From Halovenus sp037080055 (lineage in GTDB: Archaea > Halobacteriota > Halobacteria > Halobacteriales > Haloarculaceae): 64,000 bases of DNA. This document shows positions 1 to 8,865 of this stretch, one piece after another. Where the stretch lies: NCBI RefSeq assembly GCF_037080055.1, contig NZ_JBAOJI010000002.1:248001-312000 (forward strand), read 5' to 3'. Position numbers and translations under genes: made by a program. The notes beneath the pieces were generated by a model that was not told the origin of the DNA, ran no database searches, and saw only the letters and a list, made by a program, of their open reading frames with translations. Every line of letters starts with the position of its first letter. The first letter of the stretch is position 1.

Positions 1-2
1 TG

Positions 3-716
3 TCTCAGACTGGGACGGTCTCCTGTCTCGATTTCCGCGAATTTGGCGTCGAGGGCGCACGAGCGCTCCGCGAGGCAGGAGAGGGAACCGGTGCCGAGCC
101 GTTCATCTTCGGGAGTGGCCCGCCGTCGGTCCTCGATGTCGCCGACGGATACGGAGCCAGCGGTGCGAACGACGACGATTTCTCGGCCGAGCGCGCGGCG
201 GCCGAGGAGCGTAACATGCCCTTCGCCATCCACGCCGGCGAACCGAACGCGACGGACATCCACCCGGCGCTCGATTTAGCGCCGGATCTGCTCATCCACA
301 TGGTTCACGCAGAGCAGGAGCATCTCGACCGCGTCGCCGAGCAGTCGGTTCCGATCGCGGCTTGTCCGCGAACGAACTCCGTCTTGGAGGTCGGACGACC
401 GCCGATCCGTGAACTGCTCGATCACACGACCGTGGCGCTGGGGACGGACAACGTGATGCTCAATCCGCCGTCGATGTTCCGAGAAATGGCGTACACGGAA
501 CGGGAGTTCGACGTGACACCGCGAGAGGTGCTGCGGATGGCGACGACGGCCGGCGCCGAAATCGCCGGGCTGGACTGCGGCGTTATCGAACCTGGTCGGC
601 GGGCGGCACTGATCGTTCTCGACGGCGATTCGCACAATCTTGCCGGAACGGACAATCCCATCGAGTCGGTCGTCCGGCGTGCGACTGGTCGCGACGTGAA
701 ACGCGTCGTCAGCTAA
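3..716 (+). CDS. Amidohydrolase (nucleoside/cytosine deaminase-like), 5'-truncated by window edge
   Basis: The reading frame is open from base 3, so the N-terminal part with the first metal-binding histidines lies outside the window. The visible C-terminal ~237 residues have the TIM-barrel amidohydrolase pattern: an IHAGE motif, an MVHAEQEH segment placed like the next metal-ligand strand, an ACPRTNSVLEVG strand typical of the cytosine deaminase/MTA-SAH deaminase branch, and a GTDNVMLN segment holding the catalytic Asp. The C-terminus rebuilds the small beta-sandwich (GVIEPGRRAALIVLD). It probably deaminates a nucleobase or nucleoside; the exact substrate cannot be told. It ends tail-to-tail with the Lrp gene, with stop codons overlapping. 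Confidence 0.8.
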   Translation, partial: SQTGTVSCLDFREFGVEGARALREAGEGTGAEPFIFGSGPPSVLDVADGYGASGANDDDFSAERAAAEERNMPFAIHAGEPNATDIHPALDLAPDLLIHMVHAEQEHLDRVAEQSVPIAACPRTNSVLEVGRPPIRELLDHTTVALGTDNVMLNPPSMFREMAYTEREFDVTPREVLRMATTAGAEIAGLDCGVIEPGRRAALIVLDGDSHNLAGTDNPIESVVRRATGRDVKRVVS

Positions 717-1195
717 TCCTCATCGGCGTGGGTCTCGGGGTCGAACTCGCCGAAGGGGGTCGTCTTGTGGCTTCGGACGAGAACCTCGTCGGCGACGGTG
801 AGTCCCATATCGAGCAGTTCCTGTGCGACGGGCGTGATATCGTCGTCGGACTCGCCGACAGCGGTGACGAGAAGGTTCTGTTCGCCCGTGACCAGTTCTT
901 GTACCGAGACGACGCCGTCGATGGCCAGGATTTCGTCGATCAACTCGCCGCGGTCGGGGATCGGCGCGGTACAGAAAAGCAGCATCCGAAGCGGATAGCC
1001 CGACTGCTGGTAGTCGACCTCGGCGCTGTACCCTTTGATCACTTCCTCGGACTCCAGCCGCTGGATCCGCTTGCGGACGGTGCTATCGGAGGTTCCGGTT
1101 CGCTCCGCGATATCCCCCGAGGACAGATTCCGGGCGTCTTCCTGCAGTGCGTACAGGATGGCTGTATCTACCTCGTCGATGTCCTCGTCACCCAT
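713..1195 (-). CDS. Lrp/AsnC family transcriptional regulator
   Basis: This 160-aa protein begins with a winged-helix domain (residues ~8-60: VDTAILYALQEDAR, then SDSTVRKRIQRLESEEVIKGY, a classic AsnC recognition helix). An RAM/ligand-binding ferredoxin-like domain follows (~65-140), and the tail is acidic. Family members bind DNA as dimers or octamers and often sense amino acids. The ATG at 1195 was chosen because a TATA element lies ~27 nt upstream and the domain starts right after it; the frame stays open far upstream but only antisense to other genes. Direct repeats flank the promoter, suggesting autoregulation. The effector is unknown. Confidence 0.9.
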   Translation of the reverse strand: MGDEDIDEVDTAILYALQEDARNLSSGDIAERTGTSDSTVRKRIQRLESEEVIKGYSAEVDYQQSGYPLRMLLFCTAPIPDRGELIDEILAIDGVVSVQELVTGEQNLLVTAVGESDDDITPVAQELLDMGLTVADEVLVRSHKTTPFGEFDPETHADED

Positions 1196-1196
1196 A

Positions 1197-1234
1197 TTTG
1201 TACGTCCGGAGCAAGCTACTTTATTTTTGTACGT
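1197..1234 (-). promoter_or_regulatory. Promoter of the Lrp gene with flanking direct repeats
   Basis: A TATA element (ctttattt on the plus strand, 1219-1226) sits ~27 nt before the ATG at 1195, implying a leaderless mRNA. The 9-mer tttgtacgt occurs at 1197-1205, abutting the start codon, and again at 1226-1234, on the upstream side of the TATA box, exactly 29 nt apart (about three helical turns). This arrangement would suit operator sites for the Lrp protein itself. That role is inferred. Confidence 0.5.
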
Positions 1235-1311
1235 TCCCGAACAGCCATCCCGACTCGGCACCCACAGATCGGCGTCGAACCCGCCGGTGTTGTGGACACG
1301 CCGGGCGTCGA

Positions 1312-1698
1312 TCATTCCTCGGCCGTCTCGAAGGCTGCAACCGGGGCTGGCTGGGTCGAGAGGTGGGTGTCTTTGAATCCCGACTCGAACTTGAGGCCGT
1401 AGCCGACGAGTCGATCCGCCCCGATGTGGCCGGCCCAGATCAGCGCGACCAGCAGCGCAATGCGGCTGTCGGCCCACAGCGCCGCACTCCCGAGCACAAG
1501 CGGGGCCGTGTAGGTGTGTACAGCGTTGTAACAGTAACTGCCGACGCGGGGGCCGCCGAGATAGCCGACCATCGCCAGATCCGGTGCCAACGCGAGAACG
1601 GCTAGCAACCAGATCGGTCCGCCAAGCGTGAAATAGGCAGCCAACGCCAGCGCGAAGACTGTAAGCCCCTCCAGTCGCAGCAAGATGCGTGGTTCCAT
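1312..1698 (-). CDS. DUF4260 family membrane protein
   Basis: A 128-aa integral membrane protein with three to four hydrophobic segments (residues ~10-50, 65-100). It contains the hallmarks I associate with DUF4260: an N-terminal LRLEGL, a central APDLAMVGYLGGPRVG segment, YNAVHTY, and a C-terminal HIGADRLVGYGLKF followed by GFKDTHL. Family function is unknown. It stands alone between the Lrp gene and the divergent flavoprotein gene. Confidence 0.8.
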   Translation of the reverse strand: MEPRILLRLEGLTVFALALAAYFTLGGPIWLLAVLALAPDLAMVGYLGGPRVGSYCYNAVHTYTAPLVLGSAALWADSRIALLVALIWAGHIGADRLVGYGLKFESGFKDTHLSTQPAPVAAFETAEE

Positions 1699-1765
1699 AC
1701 AGTTGCAGATCTGTTGGAGGAGACGTAAATCTACGTTCCCAGATTCCCGCGCACGCGCGCGTGAG

Positions 1766-1772
1766 CTTAATC
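1766..1772 (+). promoter_or_regulatory. TATA box of the flavoprotein gene
   Basis: cttaatc is centred ~27 nt upstream of the ATG at 1796, the usual spacing for a haloarchaeal leaderless transcript. It supports that start over the open frame further upstream. Confidence 0.5.
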
Positions 1773-1795
1773 AGTGTCCAGCCCCTAGCATAGGT

Positions 1796-3586
1796 ATGTC
1801 TCAAACAGACTCCACCGAGGAGAGCCCAGTCCCGGCAGACGAGCGCGTTGACGTGTCGGTGCTGGTGATCGGGGCCGGTGCGGCCGGGGCCCGAACGGCC
1901 ATCGAACTGGCCGAGCGCGGCGTCGATGACGTGCTCGTTCTGGGCAAGCGCGGCCACGGCGACGCCCACACGACGTGGGCCCGCGGTGGGATCAACGGCG
2001 CACTGGGGACCCACGACCCCGAGGACTCGTGGGCGATCCACGCCGCCGATACCCTCAACGAGGGCCACTTCGTCAACGACCCCGACAAGGTGGAGACGGT
2101 CACCGAGCAGATGCCCGACCGCCTCCGCGAACTCGACGAGTGGGGAATGGACTTCTCCCGCACGGAGGACGGCGAGATCGATCAGCGCTTTTTCGGCGCA
2201 CAGTCGTTCCGCCGGACCGCCTTCGCCGGCGACCACACCGGCGAGTCGATGCTGACGGCGTTGGTCGACCGCGCACAGGAACTGGAGATTCCCTACCGCG
2301 AGAACGTGATGATCACGAAACTGCTCTCCGATGGCAGCCAGATCTACGGTGCGGCTGGCTACGACATGGACAGCGGCGACCTCGTCCTAATCAACGCCGG
2401 AACAGTCGTGCTCGCTGCCGGTGGCTACGCTGCGATCTACAACCGCCATACCTCCCGCGACGACGAGAACAACGCTGACGGCCCGGCGCTGGCCTACGAA
2501 GCAGGAGCCGAACTGATGGACATGGAGTTCGTCCAGTTCCACCCGACCGGGATGGCCGTCGACGAGGACGACCCCGAGTGGGAACCGTGGAGCGGTCGCC
2601 TCGTTACCGAGGCAGTCCGCGGTGAGGGCGGCCGACTCTACAACAGCGACGGCGAGCGGTTCATGGAGCGATACTCGCCGGACCAGATGGAACTCGACGC
2701 CCGGGATGTCGTCGCCCGCGCCATCGCCAAGGAGGTCGCCGAGGGCCGCGGCACCGACAACGGCGGCGTCTATCTCGACCTCTCGCACAAGGACAGCGCG
2801 TTCATCCAGGAGCGCCTGCCGCGGATGTACGAGCGCTTTGCGGAGTTGGGCGTCGACATGGCCGAGCAAGCGGTCGAAGTCGCGCCGACGGCCCACTACG
2901 GCATGGGCGGCGTGGCCGTCGATAGCCACGGTGAGACGAGCGTCGACGGACTGTTCGCAATCGGCGAGACGATGGCTGGTGTTCACGGCGCGAACCGCCT
3001 CGGCGGGAACTCCCTAGCCGAAACAGTTGCGTTCGGCGTCGTCGCCGGCGAGCGAATCGCCGACCGTGTCGACGGCCCCGGCGAACTGCCCGACAGCATC
3101 GTCGGCTCGATTGCCGAACCGCACTTCGGCGACCTACAGCGACTGGCCGACCGCGACGGTGAGTACGACGTGACGGCGGTGTTCACCGGCATCCAGAATC
3201 TCATGTGGGAGCACGCGGGTATCCTGCGCGACGCGGACTCACTGCAGACCGGGCTGGACAAACTGGCGGAGTTCCGCCGGCAGGCGACCGATCTGACGGT
3301 CGGTCCGATCACCAGCGACTCCTTCGAGCACGCCGTCGATATCGGCTTCATGCTCACGGCGGCCGAAGCGGTGCTCCGGGGAGCGCGAAAACGGACCGAA
3401 TCCCGCGGCGCACACCATCGGACGGACTACCCGGAGACCGACGGGGACTGGCGGCGCAACATCTACTACGAGATGGCCGACGTCGGCCGGATGCGCAGTT
3501 ACACTGACTCCGTCGACAGCCCGAGCCAGGAGGTTCAGGACGCACTCGACGAGGGCCACGAACTGGATTACCACCAGCTCGAATAA
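1796..3586 (+). CDS. FAD-binding protein of the succinate dehydrogenase / fumarate reductase / L-aspartate oxidase flavoprotein family
   Basis: The 596-aa product has an N-terminal Rossmann FAD site (VLVIGAGAAGARTA, residues ~22-35), the substrate-proximal HPTGM motif, RGEGGRL, and the HYGMGG segment of the flavin capping region, ending with the family's C-terminal helical domain. These features define the SdhA/FrdA/NadB superfamily. No sdhB/C/D, nadA or nadC genes are nearby, and the length and sequence differ from what I recall of the haloarchaeal SdhA that is encoded with the complex II operon. It may be an orphan aspartate oxidase or a fumarate/succinate-type oxidoreductase. The ATG is supported by a TATA box at -27. 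Confidence 0.8.
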   Translation: MSQTDSTEESPVPADERVDVSVLVIGAGAAGARTAIELAERGVDDVLVLGKRGHGDAHTTWARGGINGALGTHDPEDSWAIHAADTLNEGHFVNDPDKVETVTEQMPDRLRELDEWGMDFSRTEDGEIDQRFFGAQSFRRTAFAGDHTGESMLTALVDRAQELEIPYRENVMITKLLSDGSQIYGAAGYDMDSGDLVLINAGTVVLAAGGYAAIYNRHTSRDDENNADGPALAYEAGAELMDMEFVQFHPTGMAVDEDDPEWEPWSGRLVTEAVRGEGGRLYNSDGERFMERYSPDQMELDARDVVARAIAKEVAEGRGTDNGGVYLDLSHKDSAFIQERLPRMYERFAELGVDMAEQAVEVAPTAHYGMGGVAVDSHGETSVDGLFAIGETMAGVHGANRLGGNSLAETVAFGVVAGERIADRVDGPGELPDSIVGSIAEPHFGDLQRLADRDGEYDVTAVFTGIQNLMWEHAGILRDADSLQTGLDKLAEFRRQATDLTVGPITSDSFEHAVDIGFMLTAAEAVLRGARKRTESRGAHHRTDYPETDGDWRRNIYYEMADVGRMRSYTDSVDSPSQEVQDALDEGHELDYHQLE

Positions 3587-3607
3587 TCTCCTGGCTGGCC
3601 CGCCCAG

Positions 3608-5011
3608 TCAGTGACTGCTCGGCCGGTACTCGCGGCTGACGACTTTCCACCGACCGCTCCGATATCGCCAGACGTTGATGATCGCCGGCACGCCCGCGCC
3701 GAGAACGAGCGCACCGTACAGTCCCGCGACGCCGAGCGGCGAGACGAGGCCCGCCGCAGCGACCGGGAGCGCAACGGCGTACTGGCCGACGACGGTGGCG
3801 ACGAAGGGCCAGCGCGTGTCTCCGGCACCGCGAAGCGCCCCGACGACGGCCCCGTTGGCTCCCAGAAGCACTGCCGCCACGGCACTCACCCGGACGAAGA
3901 CGGCCGCCTGCGCAATCTCCCCCGGCCCGGAGACGAACAGCTGCGCGATCCACGGTGCTGTCAGGAAGACCACCGCGCCGGCGGCGAGATGGACGAGAAA
4001 CGATAGTCGGACGATTGCCCCGCCGTAGGCGGCCGCTTCGGCCTCGTCACCGCCGCCGAGTTCCTGTCCGACGAGCGTACTCGACGCGGTCGAAAAGCCC
4101 CAGCTAAAGCTGACGAGCAAGTCTCGGACGCGCCGGCCGACCTCGAAGGCCGCGACGACGACCGGCCCGAAGGTACCGGCGATCCACAGCAGCGGGAAGA
4201 TGATCGCCATCTCGCCGATGCCGCGGGCGATCAGCGGCGCGGAGACGGTGACCAGTTGCGTGCCGAGTTCGCGGTCGAGCTGCGGGCCGCCGAAGCTGAA
4301 CGTGACCGGGCTGGCCTGCATACCCGGAACTGGATAGGTGCCACCGAGCACGCCCCAGCCGAGGACGACCGTCACGACTGCCGTCGAAATGAGTGTCCCG
4401 AGTGCGACGCCGGCGACGCCCATTCCCGCGAGAATAAAGGCGACACTCAGGACGATGTTGAGGACGCCGCCGGTCGCCCGGACGACCATCGGAGTGAAGG
4501 TGTCGCCGACGCCGGCGTAGGTCCGACTCATCAGCAGATTCAGATACTCGAAGGCGAGTGCGGGCGCGACGATGACGAGATAGGTGACGCCGTGGCCGAC
4601 CGGGACCGGCTCCGAGCCGAGGACGCCGATTAGCGGCTCGGCGAAGACGGCGTAGACGGCTGCGACCGGGACGACAATCGCCAGCGCGACCCAGACGCCC
4701 TGTTTGACGACCAGCGAGGCGCGGCCGGTCTCGTCGCCGCCGTAGTTCTGTGAGACCAGCGCGACGGCCCCGCCCGCGAGGCCGATGCCGACGAACTTGC
4801 CGAGTGTCCAGTACGCGTAGGCGTATGCGAGACCAGCGACCGCCGCCGACCCGACCGCCCAGCCGACCAATGCGAGGTCGACGGTCTGCTTGGACATGAT
4901 CGCGAAGCCGGTGACGATACGGGGCCAGGACAGCGAGACTGTCCGGTCCAGCCGCTCACGGTCGATCACCCCAGCCCACGCCAACAGCGCAGCGACGCGC
5001 TCGTAGACCAC
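3608..5011 (-). CDS. MATE family multidrug/toxin efflux transporter
   Basis: A 467-aa polytopic membrane protein with 12 hydrophobic segments. The first half carries the MATE signature region (PRIVTGFAIMSKQTVDLALVG, then ...GLAGGAVALVSQN.., residues ~30-90). A pseudo-repeat follows in the second half (ARGIGEMAIIFPLL ... FEVGRRVRDLLVSFSWGFSTA). MATE proteins export cationic drugs or metabolites using Na+ or H+ gradients; in a halophile Na+ coupling is plausible but not shown. The start is a GTG at 5011. It is convergent with the flavoprotein gene and leaves only ~20 nt between them. Confidence 0.92.
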   Translation of the reverse strand: MVYERVAALLAWAGVIDRERLDRTVSLSWPRIVTGFAIMSKQTVDLALVGWAVGSAAVAGLAYAYAYWTLGKFVGIGLAGGAVALVSQNYGGDETGRASLVVKQGVWVALAIVVPVAAVYAVFAEPLIGVLGSEPVPVGHGVTYLVIVAPALAFEYLNLLMSRTYAGVGDTFTPMVVRATGGVLNIVLSVAFILAGMGVAGVALGTLISTAVVTVVLGWGVLGGTYPVPGMQASPVTFSFGGPQLDRELGTQLVTVSAPLIARGIGEMAIIFPLLWIAGTFGPVVVAAFEVGRRVRDLLVSFSWGFSTASSTLVGQELGGGDEAEAAAYGGAIVRLSFLVHLAAGAVVFLTAPWIAQLFVSGPGEIAQAAVFVRVSAVAAVLLGANGAVVGALRGAGDTRWPFVATVVGQYAVALPVAAAGLVSPLGVAGLYGALVLGAGVPAIINVWRYRSGRWKVVSREYRPSSH

Positions 5012-5175
5012 ATCGGTTCCACGGCTGGGACTGTCTTTTCGCTGTCGGTCAGCCAGTTATCGGACCGCGTGGGATCGTGTTCGCGCAGTCGTGATCGTTC
5101 GAGTCGGGTGCGTTTCGGCCGCCTCGCCCGCCGCATCTATATGTCTCCGGTCGGCAACCTCTGCGTACGGAGAGC

Positions 5176-6510
5176 ATGCCGGAACCGACAGGTGCCGAAC
5201 GGGAGACAGACCACACCGTGAGTGGTGCGGAGACGGGCGCTGCCACCATCGAGGACCTGTTTGCCGATCTGATCACGCTCCGTGAGGAGGCAGACGACAG
5301 CACGACCCGCGAGGAGATTCTCGATATCAAGCAGTTGCTCGTCGAGGCGCACGAACGAGGACTGATCGATTCCGGCGTCCGCCACCTCGACAGACGAGAC
5401 GCCGCAGAAGCCTTCGTCGGCAGTGTGATCTTCGGCTCACCGTTGCTCGTCGAGGACGGCATCTTCGACATCGCTGCATATCTCTTCGAGTTCACGCTGG
5501 CCGGAATCCCGGTTTTCCTGGTGTTGAACACGCTTTTCGTCGTGGTGATGACCTACGCACTGATCGAGTGGACCGGTCGGGACAGAGACGAGACTCGTCT
5601 GCTGTTCGGGATTGTCCCGGCTCGGCTGGTCATGACACTCACCGTCTCGTTCGTCGTCGCGACGCTTCTGATGACCATCTGGGGCCGGGTCGACGGCTGG
5701 CAATCACCTGTCGAGGCGCTCGCGCGGATCAACGTGATCTGGACGGTCGGATCGCTGGGGGCCGGACTGGGGGACATCCTCGCGGAAGGCGACACGCCGC
5801 CGGACGTTGCCGTCGAGAGCGCCATCGCCAAGCAGGGAGCACAACTGATCGATTCGGGCGATGTATCCGTCGAAACTCCCCCGCCGGAGGTCCGAGAGAT
5901 GAGCGACAGCGCACTCGTCGATGCGATCCACCGGGAGTTCGACGATCTGGAATCTATCGTCGACGACTCCGCCGACCGCGAGACGGTCAACCGCCTCCGG
6001 GGGGAAACTGTCGATGCGACGCTCGACGATGGCTTTGGCGACCGGATCGAGAAGTACACGTCTCGGGATATCGCCGAGGCCTTCGTCGGGAGCATCTTCT
6101 TCGCTATCCCGTTTCTCGTCGAGGACGGCGTCTTCGACATCGCCGAGTTTTTTCTCTCCTTTCGGATCGGCGTCTTTCCCGTCTACTTCCTCATCAACAC
6201 CATCTTCGTCCTGCTGATGATTCTGGCGCTGGTCTACTGGGCCGGCCCACAGGACGTGCAGGTGAACGAGCCGATTCTCGGAGTTATTCCCCGCCGGATG
6301 GTCGGCATCGCCGTCGTCTCCTTTCTGACGGCGGCGGCGCTGATGACGATGTGGGGGCGGGTCGACAACTGGGCGGACCCGGTGGTGGCGCTGGCCCGGA
6401 TCAGCGTCGTCTGGACGGTCGCCTCCTTCGGGGCCGCCCTCGGGGATATCCTGCCCGGCGAGAGTTCCGGATCGGATATTAACGACGAACTGCGCGAGAT
6501 AGGTGAGTAG
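5176..6510 (+). CDS. Tandemly duplicated DUF2391/TIGR02587-type membrane protein
   Basis: The 444-aa protein holds two copies of the same four-helix membrane module. Copy 1 is residues ~78-203 and copy 2 ~300-427. Each starts with AEAFVGS(V/I), continues through a P(L/F)LVEDG(I/V)FDIA strip, an internal MT(I/M)WGRVD(G/N)W loop, and ends in an ALARI(N/S)V(I/V)WTV...LGDIL helix. A short soluble segment precedes each copy (the first with a LxxRE-rich helix). The family is of unknown function. Duplication with a charged linker suggests pseudo-symmetric packing, as in transporters. The gene is followed 42 nt later by a DHH phosphoesterase on the same strand. Confidence 0.75.
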   Translation: MPEPTGAERETDHTVSGAETGAATIEDLFADLITLREEADDSTTREEILDIKQLLVEAHERGLIDSGVRHLDRRDAAEAFVGSVIFGSPLLVEDGIFDIAAYLFEFTLAGIPVFLVLNTLFVVVMTYALIEWTGRDRDETRLLFGIVPARLVMTLTVSFVVATLLMTIWGRVDGWQSPVEALARINVIWTVGSLGAGLGDILAEGDTPPDVAVESAIAKQGAQLIDSGDVSVETPPPEVREMSDSALVDAIHREFDDLESIVDDSADRETVNRLRGETVDATLDDGFGDRIEKYTSRDIAEAFVGSIFFAIPFLVEDGVFDIAEFFLSFRIGVFPVYFLINTIFVLLMILALVYWAGPQDVQVNEPILGVIPRRMVGIAVVSFLTAAALMTMWGRVDNWADPVVALARISVVWTVASFGAALGDILPGESSGSDINDELREIGE

Positions 6511-6552
6511 TCCGCCCAGTACTCTTGTCCCGGAGGCCTCCGTAGAAACCGT

Positions 6553-7566
6553 ATGTCGAACGTGCAGTCACTGCAGGAGGTGCTTTCCGACGGGGAGGAA
6601 CTCACTATCGTCTGTCACAACAACCCCGACCCCGACTGTCTGGCGAGTGCGCTCGCACTCGGCCGGATCGCCGCTGAAACGGGGATCGACGAGCGGCGGA
6701 TCCTCTACAGCGGTGACATCTCACACCAGCAGAATCGGGCCTTTATCAATCTGCTCGACATCGAACTGAAGCCGTTCGACGCCGAGACCATCCGGGATCG
6801 CCCGGAGGAGTCGCTTCTGGCTTTCGTCGATCACTCGGTGCCGGGATCGAACAACCGCGTTCCCGAGGACACGCCGATCGATATCGTCATCGATCACCAC
6901 CCAGCGGAGGACATCGAGGCGCGGTTCATCGACCATCGCGAATCCATCGGCGCGACGGCGACGATTCTCGCCGGCTACGTCCGGGAACTCGACATGGAAC
7001 CCGACGAGCGGTTGGCGACGGCACTGCTCTTTGCGATCCGGCGGGAGACTCTGGGGTTCCTTCGCGGCGCGACCGAGGCAGAGTACACCGCGGCCGGCCA
7101 TCTCCACGGCCTGGCGGATATCGCGCTGCTCCGGCGACTGTCGAACCCGTCGGTGACTGGCGAGACGGTCGACGCTATCGGTCGAGCGATTAGTAATCGG
7201 ATCATCCGCGGATCAGTGTTGATCAGCCACGTCGGCCGGACGAGCGAGCGCGATGCACTCCCGCAAGCCGCGGACTACCTCGCGAAACTGGAAGGTGTCG
7301 AGACGGCCATCGTCTTCGGTATCGTCGACGAGAGTATCCACCTGAGCGCCCGCTCGACCGATTCACGAATCCACATCGGCCGGGTTCTCGACGAAGCCTT
7401 CGAGGACGTGGGCAGTGCCGGCGGCCACCGCGAGATGGCCGGCGGGGAGGTCCCACTGGGCATCTTCTCCGATGCTGTCGGCGACAATATCGAACTCGTC
7501 GGTATCGTCGAAGGAATCGTGACTGCCCGGCTATCTGCCTGTCTCAACCTCCGGTCAGAGGAGTGA
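6553..7566 (+). CDS. DHH/DHHA1 family phosphoesterase (NrnA-like)
   Basis: This 337-aa cytosolic protein shows the DHH motifs in order: motif I NNPDPDC (residues ~24-30), motif II VDHS (~94-97), motif III IDHHP (~117-121), and a C-terminal DHHA1 domain with the GGHREMAGG loop (~295). Relatives hydrolyse short oligoribonucleotides, pAp or cyclic dinucleotides. The archaeal substrate is not settled. It lacks the N-terminal membrane anchor of its paralogue at 56610-57770. It shares an orientation with the membrane protein gene just upstream and could form an operon with it. Confidence 0.88.
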   Translation: MSNVQSLQEVLSDGEELTIVCHNNPDPDCLASALALGRIAAETGIDERRILYSGDISHQQNRAFINLLDIELKPFDAETIRDRPEESLLAFVDHSVPGSNNRVPEDTPIDIVIDHHPAEDIEARFIDHRESIGATATILAGYVRELDMEPDERLATALLFAIRRETLGFLRGATEAEYTAAGHLHGLADIALLRRLSNPSVTGETVDAIGRAISNRIIRGSVLISHVGRTSERDALPQAADYLAKLEGVETAIVFGIVDESIHLSARSTDSRIHIGRVLDEAFEDVGSAGGHREMAGGEVPLGIFSDAVGDNIELVGIVEGIVTARLSACLNLRSEE

Positions 7567-7571
7567 TCCCG

Positions 7572-7712
7572 TCACTCCTCGGGTGCTTCGAGATTGACCT
7601 CCGGCGGGCCGCCGTCCCAGCCGTAGGAAAACAGCACGAACAGAATCACTGCGAGGCCGACGAAGGCGAGTCCGTACACCACGAGGCTTCGGATGGCACT
7701 GAACAGTCCCAT
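7572..7712 (-). CDS. Small single-pass membrane protein (46 aa)
   Basis: An ATG at 7712 opens a 46-codon frame: a short N-terminal segment, one strong hydrophobic helix (residues ~9-29) and an acidic tail ending in EAPEE. The frame fits exactly between the DHH gene, with which it converges, and the next minus-strand gene 31 nt upstream of its start. The composition is normal for a real haloarchaeal small membrane protein. No function can be assigned. Confidence 0.6.
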   Translation of the reverse strand: MGLFSAIRSLVVYGLAFVGLAVILFVLFSYGWDGGPPEVNLEAPEE

Positions 7713-7743
7713 ACTGTGAGCATAGCTGTCGGGCGGAAAAGAG

Positions 7744-8640
7744 CTACCGTTTGACCGCGACCAGCCCACAGCACGGCAACAGCACCGCAGCGACCAGCCC
7801 ACCCAGCGCCGGAGCAGTCGGGACGGGGGCCAAAAACGGGAGGCCGAGCATCGCCCGAACGAACGTGACCGCAGTGAGTCCCCCGTACAGAAGCGCCACG
7901 ACGCCGACGATTGTAAGCGCGCGCCGAGTCCTGTCGGTCCGCCGTGCGCCGAGATAGCCGGCCAGTGGAAGGATCTGGAGTCCGTGGAGGCCGATGAAGT
8001 GGGCGATCCGCAGATCACCGCCCTCGTAATGCCAGTTCAACAGCGGCAGACCGGCGCTGTCGGGGGCGACGCCGACACTATGGGAGCCGTAGACGACCAT
8101 CAGCGCGCCTTCGAGACTGGCGAGCAGAAACAGCGACAGTCCGAGCCAGATTCCCCACCGGTAGGCCGGCGCGAGCGACGGCGGGTCCCGGAGGGTTCGC
8201 CAGAGCACGTAGCCGACGACGACGGTGTTTACGCTGATGGTGATGCCCATCACGGCAGCGACGGTCCCGTCGAGCACCGTCGACGTGTTGAAATGCGATC
8301 TGACGCCGCGGGCCGCCTGTATCGAGATGAGCGTGATTTCGATCAGCATTGCCGCTCCGATGATCGTGCTGACTCGCCGCTGGAGACGCTTGCCCAGCGA
8401 GAGCGAAGGCAACAGCCACGCCATCGTCGCGGCGAAGATGCTAATCGAGACGGCGAACTTCCAGGGCTTGGTCCAGACGTTTCTCCCGAGCAGCATCCGC
8501 CCGTCCAGTTGCATCAGGATCGTGAAGGCGAGCGCGAGGACAGCATTGAGCAGCGCGACCGTACACAGGAGCCGATTCCGTCGCTGCAGTTCCGCCGCGA
8601 CTCCGGTGACGGACGAGCGCGAGTGACTGTGAGTCTCCAT
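7744..8640 (-). CDS. Conserved polytopic membrane protein of unknown function
   Basis: A 298-aa protein with about eight predicted membrane helices. A polar stretch RSHFN (residue ~115) and an HFIGLHGLQILP segment (~220) carry charged or histidine residues inside or near the membrane, which hints at a cofactor or metal site. I do not recognise a named family, although proteins of this type also occur in bacteria. It is divergent from the bat-type regulator 226 nt away, so the regulator could act on it, but nothing in the sequence proves that. Confidence 0.65.
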   Translation of the reverse strand: METHSHSRSSVTGVAAELQRRNRLLCTVALLNAVLALAFTILMQLDGRMLLGRNVWTKPWKFAVSISIFAATMAWLLPSLSLGKRLQRRVSTIIGAAMLIEITLISIQAARGVRSHFNTSTVLDGTVAAVMGITISVNTVVVGYVLWRTLRDPPSLAPAYRWGIWLGLSLFLLASLEGALMVVYGSHSVGVAPDSAGLPLLNWHYEGGDLRIAHFIGLHGLQILPLAGYLGARRTDRTRRALTIVGVVALLYGGLTAVTFVRAMLGLPFLAPVPTAPALGGLVAAVLLPCCGLVAVKR

Positions 8641-8846
8641 ACCTAATCGTTCGAGTGACCGTGGGTGAGACTTTCACCAATATGTTGGTGTCCGGGCGGT
8701 CGTCGCTCACGGCCGGGAGAACGACTCCGGAGCGTCGCTGTCGCCGGTACGTTGATATCAGAGCCGCGAGCAGGGCAAATATGGCTACAGTGCGATCCAG
8801 ATCGCCCTCCGATAGACAGCGCTCCTGTTCCGTCCGAGCCTTCCCA

Positions 8847-8854
8847 GGAGGTGA
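8847..8854 (+). promoter_or_regulatory. Shine-Dalgarno site deciding the start of the bat-type regulator
   Basis: ggaggtga is a near-perfect anti-SD match ending 11 nt before the ATG at 8866. Most other genes here look leaderless, so this site is useful evidence that translation starts at 8866 and not at the upstream in-frame ATG. Confidence 0.65.
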
Positions 8855-8865
8855 GCCAGTCAGCG

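Noticed and set aside
1196..2236. Long minus-strand open frame extending the Lrp gene upstream by more than 340 codons
   Set aside because: It runs antisense through DUF4260 and the flavoprotein and has no domain. The TATA box at 1219-1226 and the AsnC domain place the start at 1195.
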